Positions 11,489 through 24,119 of a DNA stretch of 64,000 bases are shown here, one piece after another. A model generated the notes under the pieces. It was not told the origin of the DNA and ran no database searches. It was given only the letters and a program-made list of their open reading frames with translations. This stretch comes from Cryptomeria japonica (lineage: Eukaryota; Streptophyta; Pinopsida; Cupressales; Cupressaceae), in contig NC_081409.1 of assembly GCF_030272615.1 (NCBI RefSeq), positions 915,783,340 through 915,847,339 on the forward strand. Reading direction: 5' to 3'. Both the position numbers and the translations under genes were made by a program. Position 1 is the first letter of the stretch; each line of letters starts with the position of its first letter.

Positions 11489-12751
11489 TGTAGAGTAGAA
11501 AATTGCATGCCCCTTTGCAATTCCACCTACACTTTTGTAGCCACTTTAGTGTCCACTCCCCCTAGCATTTGAGTAGGCTCATTTTAGCCCTTGCATCAAC
11601 CTTTTCCCTCTCAGGATGCCCAAGACCCCCTTTAAGCAGCTATCCTTCAACTTATGTTTCATGTTAGTTGCATGTTTCTCTTGCCTCGTCATTTTTTAGC
11701 GTGATTCGTATGGACACTAATGCACCAAGGGAACGTTAGCATAACGTGCATTAGTCCCACAACATCTTAACATTCAAATGTCAGTTCTACATAATTTGAC
11801 ACTTGTCACCTATCTTAGTCGATGGAAATGACTTGGAATCTTCTAGACGACTCAACAACCCTCTTTTCCCTCCTCTTCTCTCTATCTAAATCGATCTTTT
11901 CTCTCCTTTCAATCTCTCTAGTTCCTCTATGCATCCTCTCTTCATTCTCTTAATTCTTATCTCTCTCTAGTTCCTCCATACAATCTCTCTAGTTCTCTTC
12001 ACTCTTACAGCTTTCTCTTGCTCTCTCTCGCTTGCTACAACAGTCCTTAGTTTGCTATAGCACTCTCAAGCTCTCACAATAATCTTTTGCAACTCTCTTG
12101 GCTTTCTCAAGCCTCTTTGGTAATATCTTTCTCTCATTCTATCTATCTCATCTTTGAGAATCTTCAGATTTATCACATCTCCTATCTATTTGATCATTTT
12201 ATCATTCTAGCTATTTATCTTTTGATCTATCTATCTATCTGGGTTGTTCGTGGAGGTGGAAACACCAAAGCAGGGGTCTGATTGAGGCAGGCCTCTAAAC
12301 ACAACCCCCAACAATTTTTCCCTCTTTTGTATATGTCTATAGGTTTCTTGAAGGCATTTGACCACACGAGGGTTTGCTCTTTCTTTATTTATTCCATTTA
12401 TATTGATTTTCATTTACATGTATTATCTTCTATTCACTGCCATGTTTCTAACTTCTAGTTTTTGCACGTTAATCAAAACATAGAGTCAAGTTTTCATGTT
12501 TCTAAGTCTCTTCTGTTAGCTGTATGTACGAGACTACAACATGTCATGCAAACGTCCACGCACCACACTTGTATCCTTGAACGAGATGCTCAAACTTAAG
12601 ATATAATACACCTTGTTTCTACTCTTTCAATTTCTCTAATTAGATATTTTCACCAGTTTCACTAGTTGGAGATATCTGAATGTATGTTGTGAAATTGGCT
12701 CTCAAGGGAATATAGTTCTTCCCTTTGTAGGGTCACCTTTGCACTATTACA
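11489..12751 (+). repeat. 5' LTR of element A
   Basis: It aligns along its length with 33511-34695. Shared landmarks are the cccctttgcaattycacc block near the start, CT-rich R/U5 sequence, the GTGGAGGTGGAAACACCAAAGC block (split by eye at 12,250-12,270) and the terminal ctttgyagggtcac. The copies differ at many positions and by indels, so this is an old insertion. A TCTA microsatellite lies at about 12,220-12,240. Sequence just inside (ttttggtgaacttgatgtg) is the presumed primer-binding region, but I cannot assign a tRNA. Confidence 0.85.
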
Positions 12752-12896
12752 TTTTGGTGAACTTGATGTGAACCCTTCTTCTGTAATATTTTTAGAGTAT
12801 TCTTCATCATTCCTTTAGTCATTCAATAAATGATATGTCGGTCTTTGATCAACACATTTATGCATTTTTTCTTTCATATAGTTTATTATTTTCAAA

Positions 12897-13793
12897 ATGC
12901 ATTTGTTATTTCTTTTATTAGTTTGTGATGTTGTCTTGGCTTTGTCTATGCCACTCTATGTCTCTGATCCCTCTTATAAAAATTCTTCTATCTTAGAAGA
13001 TATTTTATTGCAAGAGTATGAAATCATTGATACATTTCTTAGTGTTAATCTACCTTCTCTTCATTCCAATGCACTCTCCTCAAGAGTTGATGCAATAGTG
13101 GATGACGAATCGTGTGTTACATCTAATCTCCCATAGGTTGATGTCAAGCAAGTTCCTTCAACTAATCCTTCTACAAGTTGTAGTGATTCTGTGAATATCA
13201 TTGTTGTCTCTCCTACCCCTAAAAGGCCTAAGAGACCAATCATTTGTGTGACTGTAGCTAGTCCTTCTCCAAAGAAGGTAATTTCTATTCATGGTGTTCC
13301 TTTTAAAAGTGACTCACTAGATCTTTTTAAGACATATGCATAGTCTAAGGCTCTTTCTCATAGAATGGTAGCCAACACTTATAACACTCATAGAAATAAG
13401 AAAAATGTTGATCACCCTAATATTTCTTTACCAACTTCTCAACTAGATCTTCCTCAAGCACCTAAGCCTTCAGTTAAGAAATCTAGTGATTACGTTCTTA
13501 TTGAACAACTTCATGTTACTTTTGCTAAGATATCACTTTGTGATTTGCTTCAAACTGGTTTAGTTTATCAAGGTATGCTAGAGGAAGCTCTTCAGAAGAT
13601 CACATTGCCTTCGTCTGTTGGGCCTTCGAATGTAAATGCATTGATGGATCATATTCGTGCAGATTCGTCGAATATTACATTCTATCCACATGAACTCCCA
13701 CCTTTAGAAGTAATAAATCAACTGGATCCATTAATGATAAGATCATTTATGTTAACAGTATCAGCATTAGATGGACTCTCATTGATATTGTGA
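12897..13793 (+). pseudogene. Gypsy A gag-pol remnant upstream of the protease
   Basis: One plus-strand frame runs 12,897-13,793 with two in-frame stops (13,134 and 13,341). The part after about 13,470 reads YVLIEQLHVTFAKISLCDLL, then TFYPHELPP, then FMLTVSALDGLSL. This is the conserved run that immediately precedes the aspartic protease active site in Tat-like plant Gypsy polyproteins (the phrases 'LxVTPAxISLxDLL' and 'F...ELPPE' in the family). The frame is cut off exactly at 13,791 by the 3' LTR end of chromovirus A', before the catalytic Asp. The upstream gag core is absent, since only about 150 bp separate this ORF from the 5' LTR, so gag was deleted. The matching downstream part resumes at about 27,310. 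Confidence 0.7.
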
Positions 13794-15396
13794 TGTAGAG
13801 GTATGGTTCAAACAACTTGAAAATTTTCCAAGTTGCTCACTTGCTCAAACAAGCAACAAAACCCTTCATTCAAGGATTCACTCCAACCAAGCCTCACACC
13901 TTTATGAGAATCAATTCAACATCCCAAGTCACCTATTTTCATCCCCATAACCCCACAATGGGACAGTGTGCAAGGTTATCAATATTTGGTTTCAAACCCC
14001 ATAAGCAAAAGTGCTCAAAATGGCTCAAATTGCTCACAACCCCTCCAAATGGTTTTATAGGCCAACAAAGGCTCAATACAGGTTTTATAGGTTCCTACAA
14101 ACTCAAATGATGCCAAACAACCCTCTGATTTGGTTGTTCAAGTCCCAAAAGTCACAAAGTGCAAATTGGCTTCTTAGACCTATTAGCCTTCAAAACTCAC
14201 TTTTTGGCTTCCCACCCAAAAAATAAAAAGGATAGGCTAATATTGTTTGATTTTATTGAACACAAACCTGGGGCAACACTTTTTACCAAAGGAAAAGTTC
14301 TGGAACCTCTTACAAGTATCTTTTCTAATAAACCCCCATCTAGGCTAATAAGGGCTAGTTTAAGCACTTAACAAAGGAACTACCCCCCAAACTTGCAAGT
14401 CCACCAAACCAACTATTGGATCACCTTGGGGTATCCAAATCATAACAAAATACCAAGTTATAGCTTCTATTTTGCATTAAAACTAAAGTTATGGGGATTG
14501 TTCATGAATTTTGTTCAATTCCCACAGCGAGTCACATGGAGATGCCTGGCCAAACTCACAAAAATATTACCCAAACTGCTTCCTCCACTTTTGAAACCTT
14601 TTGAATCTTAAATTAAACTCCCAAATCCTCCATTTCACCAAGTTTTATAATTTTCCCATGGTGAATTTGGAAGAAATGGGAAATTGAAGTTGAAGCCCTA
14701 GGGAAGGGCACTTTCATGGGTTGTTTGGATCTGTTACAACTTTTTTCTCTCAATACTCCACCTCCAGACCTCTGGTTGGATTCAAAAGAAATGTAACTCA
14801 ACCCTCTAAACTTCCATGGATATATTTTTTACTTTAGAGGCTGGACAGGGCCGTACCAAGCGTGATAACAACAAATTTTCTGGAAAAATGCAGAATTTTA
14901 TTGATTTCCAATATCAAGTTTACAAATTCCACCCACAACAACCCCCACACGAGTTTTTTGAGGCATTTTATTTTTTTCCCAACATGTACAAACTGATTGG
15001 AGGTGGTTATGAACATTGGGCAACCAATTACAACAACTTTTTGAAAAGTTGCTTTACAAATTGACAACTTTTGTCATTTTTTGACAATTTTTGCATTTTG
15101 TCATTCAAACTAATTTTATCATCAACCTAGGGACCTAAACACATTTAAATGGATCTTAATAGATCAAAACAACCCTGACTTCCTAATTTTACTCATCCTA
15201 AGCCCTTTTGGCCATAGTTGACCAGAGGGTTTATAATCCACCCTAGGCCACTAGGCCTTACAAAATAGACATTTAGGATCTTATTACAAAAAAAAAATAA
15301 ACAAAGGATTCTTTGATCCTTCCCAACACCTTTCTATCAAAAAAAAGAAATTTTCAATCAAGAAATTATGAAATTGAGGCTTGTGCCCCTGCACCA
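13791..15396 (-). repeat. 3' LTR of chromovirus A'
   Basis: On the minus strand the LTR begins TGGTGCAGGGGCACAAG directly after GGGAGTA, and ends CCTCTACATCA at 13,791. Element C's LTR begins TGGTGTAGGGGCACTAG after GGGGAGTA and ends CCTCTGCATCA. The lengths are 1,606 and 1,610 bp. I see no clear similarity in the LTR interior, so only termini and length are conserved. The A' polyprotein reads across the PPT and stops inside this LTR at about 15,366. Confidence 0.75.
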
Positions 15397-17033
15397 TACT
15401 CCCAGGGTGGGCTGATCTCATTTCCACGTGAGATAGGTTGGTCCAATGAAGTGTCATGGTTCAGAATTTCTGCCTCATCCATCCATACTGCCTCTTCAAC
15501 AGGGTGTCCTACCCATTTCATAAGGTATTGTTTGTATTCTTTATTTCTGGTCTTCTTGATGACCCTTTCATCAATGATCTTTTTAGGCTTCTTTGGTGCA
15601 TGAGGAGGTATATTAGCAATGTCCTCTTGAATCTCTTCCACATGAAAGTCTGTACCTGTAGCAAAATGCCCTTTATAGGGTTTTAGATCACATACATTAA
15701 AGATAGGAGAAATACCAAGGTTAGAGGGAAGAGATATCTCATAGGCATTCAACCCATGTTTCTTCAAAACCTTGCAAGGACCCACTTTCTTTATGAGTAA
15801 CTTTGTATGCTTCCCCTTTGGTAATCTTTCTTTTCTCAGGTACACCCACACCATATCACCAATCTAAAATTGTACATCCCTCCTCTTCTTAACAACAAGT
15901 TCCTTGTACTTTTGTGAACTATTTTGGAGGGCTAGCCTTACTTGATCATGCACTTCCTTCATACTATCAACAAAATGTTCACCATGAGCACTTGTTTGCC
16001 CATCATGTGGAAGGTCTCTCAACTCCAAGATGCCTCTTGGATTCTGCCCATACACAATCTGAAATGGACTCCTTCCTGTACTCCTATTCACATAATCATT
16101 GAATGCAAATTCGGCTTCTGGAAGTACAACATCCCACTTCTCTCCATATTACTTTGTCAAGCATCTCAATAGGTTTCCCAAGGACCTATTCTCAACTTCA
16201 GCTTGCCCATCTATTTGTGGATGGTAGGCTGAACTAAAGTTCAAGTTTGTTCCCAACCTCTTCCATAAGATTCTCCAAAAATGGCCAATGAATTTCACAT
16301 CCCTATCAGACACAATTGTTAGAGGAAGTCCATGTATCCTTACAATCTCTTTGAAAAATAAATTTGCTACATAGGTTGCATCACTTGTACTCTTACATGA
16401 CAAGAAATGTGCCATCTTACTGAACCTATCTACAACAACAAAGATGTTATCAAAGCCTTTTTGAGTCCTAGGCAATCCCATTACAGAATACATACAACAA
16501 CTTTCCCAAGGCCTTGTAGGTATGGGTAATGGTTGATACAAACCTGCATTGGTGGAAGTACCTTTAGCCTTTTGACAAATAGTGCATGTTTCAACAAATC
16601 TTCTCACATCACTTTGCATCTTAGGCCAATAGTAGTGTTTTCTTACCTGCTCAAGGGTTTTATCCAACCCAAAATATCCACTCATGCTTCCACAATGCTT
16701 TTCTTTCACAATATTCTCCCTCATTGAACACCTAGGAATGCATAGTTGATGTCCTTTGAACAATAAACCATCTTGGATCAAGTAATTAGCATATTCAACA
16801 TGGTATGCTTTGGAAAAATCAGAACAAACTTTATAAATTTCATGAAAGTCTTCATCACCTTCATACATACCTTTCAAGGAGTCAATCCCCACACTTTGCA
16901 ACTTCACCTCTTGCATTGTCAAGGATCTTCTACTCAAGGCATCTACCACCTTGTTTGCAACTCCCTTTTTGTGTTTGATTATAAAGGTATATGCTTGGAT
17001 AGATTCTACCCATTTCATATGCTTGTGACTCAA
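15366..17033 (-). pseudogene. Chromovirus A' integrase and chromodomain
   Basis: On the minus strand, after the RNase H tail, comes an H2C2 zinc-binding module (HCGSMSGYFG...TCTICQKAKG) and a DDE integrase core. The second acidic site (IVSDRDVKF) and the Glu site (AYHPQIDGQAEVENRS) are present. The first catalytic Asp is lost: the family phrase W-E-x-x-S-M-D-F reads WESCCMYSVMGLPRT. In-frame stops lie at about 16,146 and 15,861. The C-terminal 160 codons (15,366-15,854) end in a chromodomain (KKIIDERVIKKTRNKEYKQY, then LMKWVGHPVEEAVWMDEAEI), which in this family steers integration to heterochromatin. The frame terminates inside the 3' LTR. The loss of the catalytic Asp and the stops make this copy inactive. 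Confidence 0.9.
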
Positions 17034-17039
17034 CTTCTC

Positions 17040-18463
17040 CTAGCTATTCAAGAAGTTAAGTGCCTGATTGTCAGTAAAAATAGCAAATTCTTTTGGAAGG
17101 AGATAATGCCTCCACTTTTTCAAGGCTTGAACTAAGGCATACATTTCCAAATCATAAGAGGAATACTTCCTCTTTTCCTCATTGAGTTTCTCACTAAAAA
17201 ATGCAATGGGCCTACCCTCTTGGCTCAAAACAACCCCTATAGCAGCATTAGATGCATCACACTCAATTGTAAAAACATTTTGGAAATATGGAAAAGCAAG
17301 TACAAGTTGTTTTGCTACCTTTTGTTTGAGACTTTGAAAATCCTCCTCAACCTCTTTGGTCCATACAAACTTGCACTTCTGCCCCCCTTTGATTTTTTCC
17401 AGGATAGGTGCACAAACTTGGCTAAAACCTCTTATAAACTTCCTATAAAAGGAAGTCAAGCCATGGAATCTTCTAACTTCAGTCATTGACCTTGGAGAAG
17501 GCCAATTAAAGATGCTCTCCACCTTCTCAATATCCATCTTGATGCTTCCACCTGAAACTATTAAACCAAAATACACCAATTCTTCCTGCATAAAAAGACA
17601 CTTGTCCACATTGATTAGGAGCTTTTCTTCCTGCAATCTCTTAAGGACCAAATTCAAATGCTACATATGTTCATCTCTATTCTTACTGAAAATAAGAATG
17701 TCATCCAAGTAAACAATAACAAATTTATCAAGGAAAGGTTTTAGAACTTCATTCATGAGTCTCATGAATGTACCAGGTGCATTGGACAAGCCAAATGGCA
17801 TCACTCTCCACTCATAAAGGCCTTCATTAGTCTTAAAGGTTGTCTTCCATTCATCTCCAACCCTTATTCTGATTTGATGTTACCCACTTTTCAAATCCAC
17901 CTTTGAATACCACCTTGCACCCCTAGATGATCCAACAAGTCCTCAATCCTAGGCATAGGGAACCTATACCTAATAGTGATCATGTTAATGGCCCTTGAGT
18001 CCATACATAACCTCCATGTACCTTCTTTCTTAGGTGCTAGCACAGCTGGAACAACACATGTACTCAAACTTTTAGAAATCAAACCCTTATCTAAGAGTTC
18101 CTGGATTTGTCTTGCCATTTCCTCATTCTGTTGGGGTGTTAACTTATAGGAAACCTTATTTGGGAGTGTATCCCCTGGGATTAGATCAATATTATGACTA
18201 ATCTCTCTAATTGGAGGTAGGGTATCAGGCATCTCTTTGGTTACAATGTCCTTATAGGTCTCAAGAAAATATGCCACCTCTTTTGGTCCTATCCTCCTAG
18301 GTTCTTCCTTTTTCTTGTGCAACTTTCTTTCTTCATGTTTTGACAATACAACGAAAGCATAACAAGGAGTATCCTCCTCCTTCAAACATTCTAAAAACTC
18401 TTTCTCTCCTACAAACAAAAACTTAGAGTCTTTTGGTTCCTCACCATTATCAGGTAGGGGTAG
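17040..18463 (-). pseudogene. Chromovirus A' reverse transcriptase and RNase H
   Basis: The minus-strand frame from 18,463 continues the polyprotein beyond the element B insertion. The RT begins at about 18,250 (LPPIREISHNIDLIPG) and includes GTWRLCMDSRAINMITIRYR. A frameshift lies near 17,925 and a stop near 17,880. The catalytic box [11 protein letters not shown] is intact at about 17,690-17,725, followed by a stop at about 17,658. RNase H (TIECDASNAAIGVVLSQ, then IAFFSEKLNEEKRKYSSYDLEMYA, then FAIFTDNQAL) runs to a stop at about 17,037 and resumes as HMKWVESIQAYTF in the next ORF. All domains are recognisable and standard, but the frame damage prevents a functional product. Confidence 0.9.
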
Positions 18464-18899
18464 TGTGAGATTTTTCCAAGATCAAGAGGCAATGGGAAGC
18501 ACAAATAAGAGAGACAAAATAGATGATAGGAATAAACTGTATTCTATCAAGATGCAAAATATGATCAACTGGATCATTACAAGATATAGATTGATTGCCC
18601 GTACAAACAATGTAGATATGTGAGCACACAAACATGACATGTGGCTCAATAAGAAACAAGGGTAGGTAGGAAATAGGTGTGGGTAGGTAGGAGAAACAAT
18701 ATAATATTCCACATGAGGTGGAATGTAACAACAAGATAAGATCAACACCATAAAAGGTTGAAATTATCCTACACACACTATCCCAATGTTGGCACAAGCA
18801 CCCAAGTGTCTCATACCCAAACTACTATGAAATGCATTTCCTAAGTAAACTTAAGTAAACTGTAATAATATCCACGATGAATAATTATTTACACCAACA
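18464..18899 (-). repeat. 3' LTR of element B
   Basis: Matches 26088-26541 with scattered substitutions. It lacks about 27 bp that contain the 'gtttatataggcaaggc' TATA-like block of the other copy, and has a short extra run near its end. Confidence 0.88.
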
Positions 18900-20177
18900 C
18901 CCCCCCTTAAGTGCAACTTAGGGGAATGCACTTAAGTCTACAATGCAACTAAGCAATGCAAGATGGGTCTTGACTACTAGGCCATGTTAGGTACCCATGT
19001 ACAAATGCAAATGTAATCTCCCATAAACGGAGAAAGAGAGAAAAACCCAATGGGAAAAAGCCCTCCCCCAAAAGAGAGATGATGAAAGCACACAATGCTC
19101 TCAATGATGAATGAGAAGAACAAAACTGTGTCCCCCCCATAAGAGAGAAGAAGAGACCATGAAGCCCCTCTCAATGTCGAATCTCCTACAAAGATGGTCC
19201 AATGATGATGACCAAAATACCTCCTCATAAGGAAGAAAGAGAGTCAATGTTGCACCAATAATGTCAAAGTGTGACAAAATCAGGTACCAAGTCGATGACG
19301 ATGAATCACTCGTTGCAACAAAATGAAGATCATGCATGGACACAACCTGCTATGAGCATCATCTGGATACTCAGAACTAGCAGAAATACCAGTACAATCC
19401 AAGTCTCATGGGAGCCATGCACAAATGTGTACAATCTAAGTCTCAACTGGAGCCATGCACCAAGTCTCACAAGATATTCTTAATCTACGTGTACAAGAGG
19501 ATTACATCAAATAGTCAACAATGACAAGATACAAAGAGGTGTGACACTTTATGATAGTGCGAGTACAACATTGCTTATGCAAGAGCATACAACATGATAG
19601 TGCAAATCTGGAAACATGAAGATGATGCCACCAAGAAGCCTAGTAGAATATTGTAGAAAAAGACGTCTCCAATTGGGATGTGGCCAAGAGATATAAAGGA
19701 GCAAATCAACCCCCCCCCCCGCTTGACTGCTGGTTGGAAGCATTGCAAGACAGGTGTGAAGTGACAAGAAAAAAATTTGTTCCCAATTTGACTTATTAAA
19801 CGATGTTTGTGTTTTTAAAAGATTTTAAAAATCTAAATAAAAACAATCCATTAAAGCCCATGCAAAAAAAAAAATGAAATGAAAAAAAAACTTTAATAAA
19901 AATTTATTAAAGAGAAAAAAAACTTTATAAAAAACTTTTTTTTTTTGTTATGAAAAAAAACTTATTAAAGTGAATTAAAAAAAAAAAAAAATTTAATTAT
20001 TAAAAAACTTATTTTTAAAAAAAAAAGAAAAAAGAATTTTTTTTTGATTTATTAAAAAAATAAAAAAAAACTATTTACACCCCCCCCATATAGGGAGGGG
20101 CCTGTAGGTACACTGCGGGATCACCACAGTGACTGCGGTCAACCTGCAGGTACATCGCGGGGCCGTAGATGGCATGC
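18900..20177 (-). other. Internal non-coding region of element B, 3' part
   Basis: No coding domain. It contains short repeated purine-rich phrases (18,960-19,260), a C10 run near 19,711, and a run of A- and T-homopolymers at 19,800-20,080. A GC-rich block of short related units follows at 20,095-20,177 (tgcgg and ctgcaggtac type). Element C is inserted inside that GC-rich block, and its other side is at 25,501-25,560. Confidence 0.6.
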
Positions 20178-21787
20178 TGGTGCAGGGGCACTAGGCATGA
20201 AGACAACTTGGAGGACACCATGGAAGCATGACAAGGAGGTGTATGGGTCTAATAGACTCAATTATGATGTCTTGAAGCCAATTATGGCATTTTATTGTAA
20301 TGATCCTAATGTAATGATTAATTGTCCTAATGGACCTAATAAGGCCATAGGACCAAATATAGGATTTCATGGGTATAGAATTGGTAAGGGTCTCAAAGGT
20401 GTTTAGAACTATTTGATAAATCATTTTTATCCTTTAGAAGTCATTAGGTTGGGGTAGAAGTCCATTTCATAAGAGTTTTAAATTCAAAAATTTGAAAATA
20501 GTGGCTAGTGTCATTTTGGGGGGAAAAGCTAAAAACTTGTTTGTTAAGCATTTTAATCATGAATAACTGATGGATTTTGGTTTGGGAAGTTGGGGGCAGG
20601 TATTATAAAACCTTGGAATTCCATTTTGGTGTGGTTGGATGCTACAGTACGGATGTTGTACGGATTTAACAGAAAAAGTGAATAAAACCTTCATTTTCTT
20701 GCAATTTTTTGTGTTTTGTTGCTTGAAAGTGATTGATCTTTCATGGTATAAGCCTTGGGCAGTCATTAAACATTGTAATAAGTGATTTGGAATGATTTTG
20801 TAGTAGGTTTTGCTCAGATTTTGTCATTTGTGCTGATTGTCCTAAAATTTTCTGAGTTGTATCATTGGCATTGAAGACCCAAAATGCAATTTGGAGCCCT
20901 TCTATGGATGTAAGGTCCTGTTTTTCATAGAGGAGGCTCTATCTAACATGTACATTATGATCCTAACTAAAACATTTGCAAGAAGTGTGTTTTAACAGGT
21001 GTACACCATGAGTTTGATGAGGGAGAAGTGAGTAGGAAGCATAACAAACTTATAGCAGCAGAAGATCTACCTCTTGGAGAGGGTAGTTTGATGATTGAAG
21101 TTGGTTAATATGACCAAGGAGATGGTGTAGGGACTTTTAATGAGCCCTGGAAGTGAATGGAAAGGTCTTAATTAGAAAATCCTCGGTTTTGGAGCCTAAT
21201 GGTGAGGGTTTTGGGGTTTGCACATTAAAAGAGAACAGAGAACCAATTTTATTGGATATTACTTAGTTTTGAGGCATAACTAAAGACTGTTGAGAGTTTC
21301 AATATTGGGGAAGAATTATTTCTTACACTTGCTTTGTAAAACTTGAGTTTTTGGCAAGCAAATTTGTCCCAATCTTAGGACAGCAAAGGCACGGTCCAAA
21401 ACAACCTACCCTCAATCTTTGATATGTTGTATTAAGCCGAAAAGGGTGTCTGAAAATATATTTTGTTTTTGGAGTTATTTGAGAAAAGTTGGAGAAAACA
21501 ATTTATTTCAGCCTAAGGTGGCCTAATTGAGGCTCTAGGGCTAGTAGCAGACATAGTGGGGTTTAAGAGCATGGTGAAGACTTGAACCTTTGAAACTAGT
21601 TGAATCTTGTTGGATTGGGTTGGAATAGGTGTTTAACAACCTTAGGAGTCATTGTGGAGAGTGGATTGAGATTTGCCCTTTTAAAACCATTAAGGTGCCT
21701 TGGAAACACTAGGTAACTGCAAGGAGTGTGAAACATTTAAAAGCATATTTTCTTGAAATCACCTAAAACCCCTGACCCTCTGCATCA
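20178..21787 (+). repeat. 5' LTR of element C
   Basis: Nearly identical to 23891-25500. It begins TGGTGCAGGGG and ends CTCTGCATCA. It contains an untranslated copy of the 69-codon frame (20,197-20,406) that in the 3' LTR forms the end of the element's polyprotein. Confidence 0.93.
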
Positions 21788-21790
21788 GAT

Positions 21791-21802
21791 TGGTATCAGA
21801 GC
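21791..21802 (+). promoter_or_regulatory. Primer-binding site of element C
   Basis: TGGTATCAGAGC is complementary to the 3' end of plant initiator methionyl-tRNA and lies three bases after the 5' LTR, the usual priming site for minus-strand cDNA synthesis. Confidence 0.9.
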
Positions 21803-21836
21803 AGTGAGTAGATCTCTTTGGGAAGGTTTTGACAAG

Positions 21837-24119
21837 ATGGCACCGAAGAATCAAATGGCTAGGGAAATTGAAGAGTTAAAGGAAGCCCTTGAAAGAGAGA
21901 AGAGGGAAAAGAGAGAACTTGAAGCAGCAAGAGAAAGAGAGAGAAGGGAGAGAGTGCAACTATCTGCAAGGATAGAAGCCTTAGAGAAGGAAAGAGAACA
22001 ACCTAGGGTGGATGAAAACAATGAGCATCTTGACTCACATAATGAAGGAAGTGGGCATGAAGAGCATAGGGAAGAGATAGTAGACCCTGAGGAGAAGAGG
22101 TTGGTAAGACTACTAAAGGCAGTACAAGGTGGAGTAATGAAAGGACATGTTGATTTACCTATTTACCAGGGAAGAATGGATAGTGAGGAAGTGCTAGGGT
22201 GGATAGAGGCCTTAGAAAACTACTTTGAGTTGGAAGACACGGATGATGACAAGAAGGTGAAATTTGCAAAGGCAAAGTTGAGGGGAACAACATTAACATG
22301 GTGGAGTGGTAAGCAAGCTGAGAGGATAGCAAGAGGATTGAATAAGATTACAAGTTGGGAAAGGATGAAAGTAACGATGAAGGCACAATTTCTACCATCT
22401 GATTTTGCTATACAAACAAAGAGGATGAGACAAAACTTGAAACAAAGAGACATGGATGTGATGACATGCACAGAGCAATTTCATAAACTGAGCATTAGAG
22501 GAGGAGTAGAGGATGAAGATGAAAAGGTAGCAAGGTATTTGAATGGGCTGAGATATAATTTGCAGGATGAGATTGGGTTGAATGTTCCACAAACATTGGG
22601 AGATTGTTTTCAACTTGCAATAAGGGCTGAGGAGAAGTTGAAGAGAAAACAAGAGAGACAAGGAGGCACAAGAGGTAGAGGATCCATGAGAGGAAGAGGA
22701 GGAAGGTCTACAAATGAATCACAAGGACAAGACAATAAGGACAAAGAGTCTACATCACAACAAAGAGGTGGTTATAGTTATAGAGGAGGAGGTAGATTTG
22801 GTAGTGGAAGAGGATCACATGTATTCACAGGTAGATGTTTCCATTGTAATGAAGTTGGACACCAATCTTTCAAATGTCCTAAATGGGATGAAGTTGATAG
22901 AGGCAAAGATAGAAGAGTACACTTAGCATATGAAGAAAAAGACAAGCATGAAGACCAAGAACCATTGAAAGTCTATCCTATAACAGAGGGAGACTTTCTT
23001 ATGATCAGAAGAGGTACATTGCAGCAACAAACATCAGATCAGGTATCCATCTTCAGGACACAATGCTTGAGTAAGGATAAGATATGTAAGTTGATCATTG
23101 ATTCTGGCTCACATGATAATCTTGTTTCATTTGATATGGTTTCTAAGTTGGGATTGCAAACATTTGATCATCCTAATCCTTATAATGCCACTTGGGTTAG
23201 TCAAGAGCAGCATGTAATGATTAGTCAGAGGGCTTATGTTGATTTCTCAATTGGTCCATATCATGATCAGGTTTTGTGTGATGTTATACCTATGACTTGT
23301 GGACATATAATTTTGGGTAGACCATGACAATACTTGAGGAGGACAATCCATGATGGATATACAAATACATACTTGGTGCATAAGGGTAGTAAGAGATATT
23401 GTTTAACACCTTTGCCTTGTAGGGAGAAGTATGAGCATAATATAATTTGTTTTGGAGACAAAATCAGGTTGTGTGAGCAGGGTAAAGAGGACAATGATAC
23501 CGGTTGGAAGAACAAAACAAAGTTGCAGCAAAATAGCAGTCTTAAGGAGCAGCATGGTTGTAGTTTCAATAGCATAAGAGTTGGGGGTATTGATTGCCCG
23601 GTGATTGAGAAGAGAGATGTGGTTAAACCTCTGAGTTTGCAGATGATATCAGATCAGAACAGTGATAAGAAGAGGCAAGAAGAGGTGAAGACACAAGGTC
23701 CTAGACAAGGGACTCAAAATCAGCTTTTTGATACTAATGTTTTTGGTAAAGTGAATGCAGGTTGTAGCAGGAGGAAGATTACCTTTGGAGAGTACCTTTT
23801 CCCTATTGAAAATCAGAAGACATCATCATTAGGTGGTTGGCACAAGACTAGTCACTCTTGGGACAAGAGTTCTTTGTTTGGTGGGGAGTATGGTGTAGGG
23901 GCACTAGGCATGAAGACAACTTGGAGGACACCATGGAAGCATGACAAGGAGGTGTATGGGTCTAATAGACTCAATTATGATGTCTTGAAGCCAATTATGG
24001 CATTTTATTGTAATGATCCTAATGTAATGATTAATTGTCCTAATGGACCTAATAAGGCCATAGGACCAAATATAGGATTTCATGGGTATAGAATTGGTAA
24101 GGGTCTCAAAGGTGTTTAG
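21837..24119 (+). pseudogene. Element C gag-protease polyprotein (one in-frame stop)
   Basis: The start chosen is the ATG at 21,837 (MAPKNQMARE), 46 bp after the PBS. Residues 1-75 are a highly charged Glu/Arg coiled coil. Residues about 110-275 form a retrotransposon gag domain (PIYQGRMDSEEVLGWIEALE, then LTWWSGKQAE). A Gly/Arg-rich RNA-binding stretch leads to the zinc knuckle CFHCNEVGHQSFKCP (C-x2-C-x4-H-x4-C intact) and an aspartic protease with intact active site LIIDSGSHDNL. A TGA at 23,325 replaces the Trp of the family phrase LGRPW. The same frame then stays open for 264 more codons, crosses the PPT at 23,890 and ends inside the 3' LTR. No RT follows. The 496-residue part before the stop could still form particles. 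If the TGA were read through, the protein would be about 760 residues. Confidence 0.88.

Noticed and set aside
18482-18797. Minus-strand membrane-like ORFs of 89-115 codons, also seen at 26,047-26,451
   Set aside because: They fall within the LTRs of element B and differ between copies; composition artefacts.
20197-20406. 69-codon ORF in the 5' LTR of element C as an independent gene
   Set aside because: It is the untranslated LTR copy of the end of the polyprotein frame that is read in the 3' LTR.
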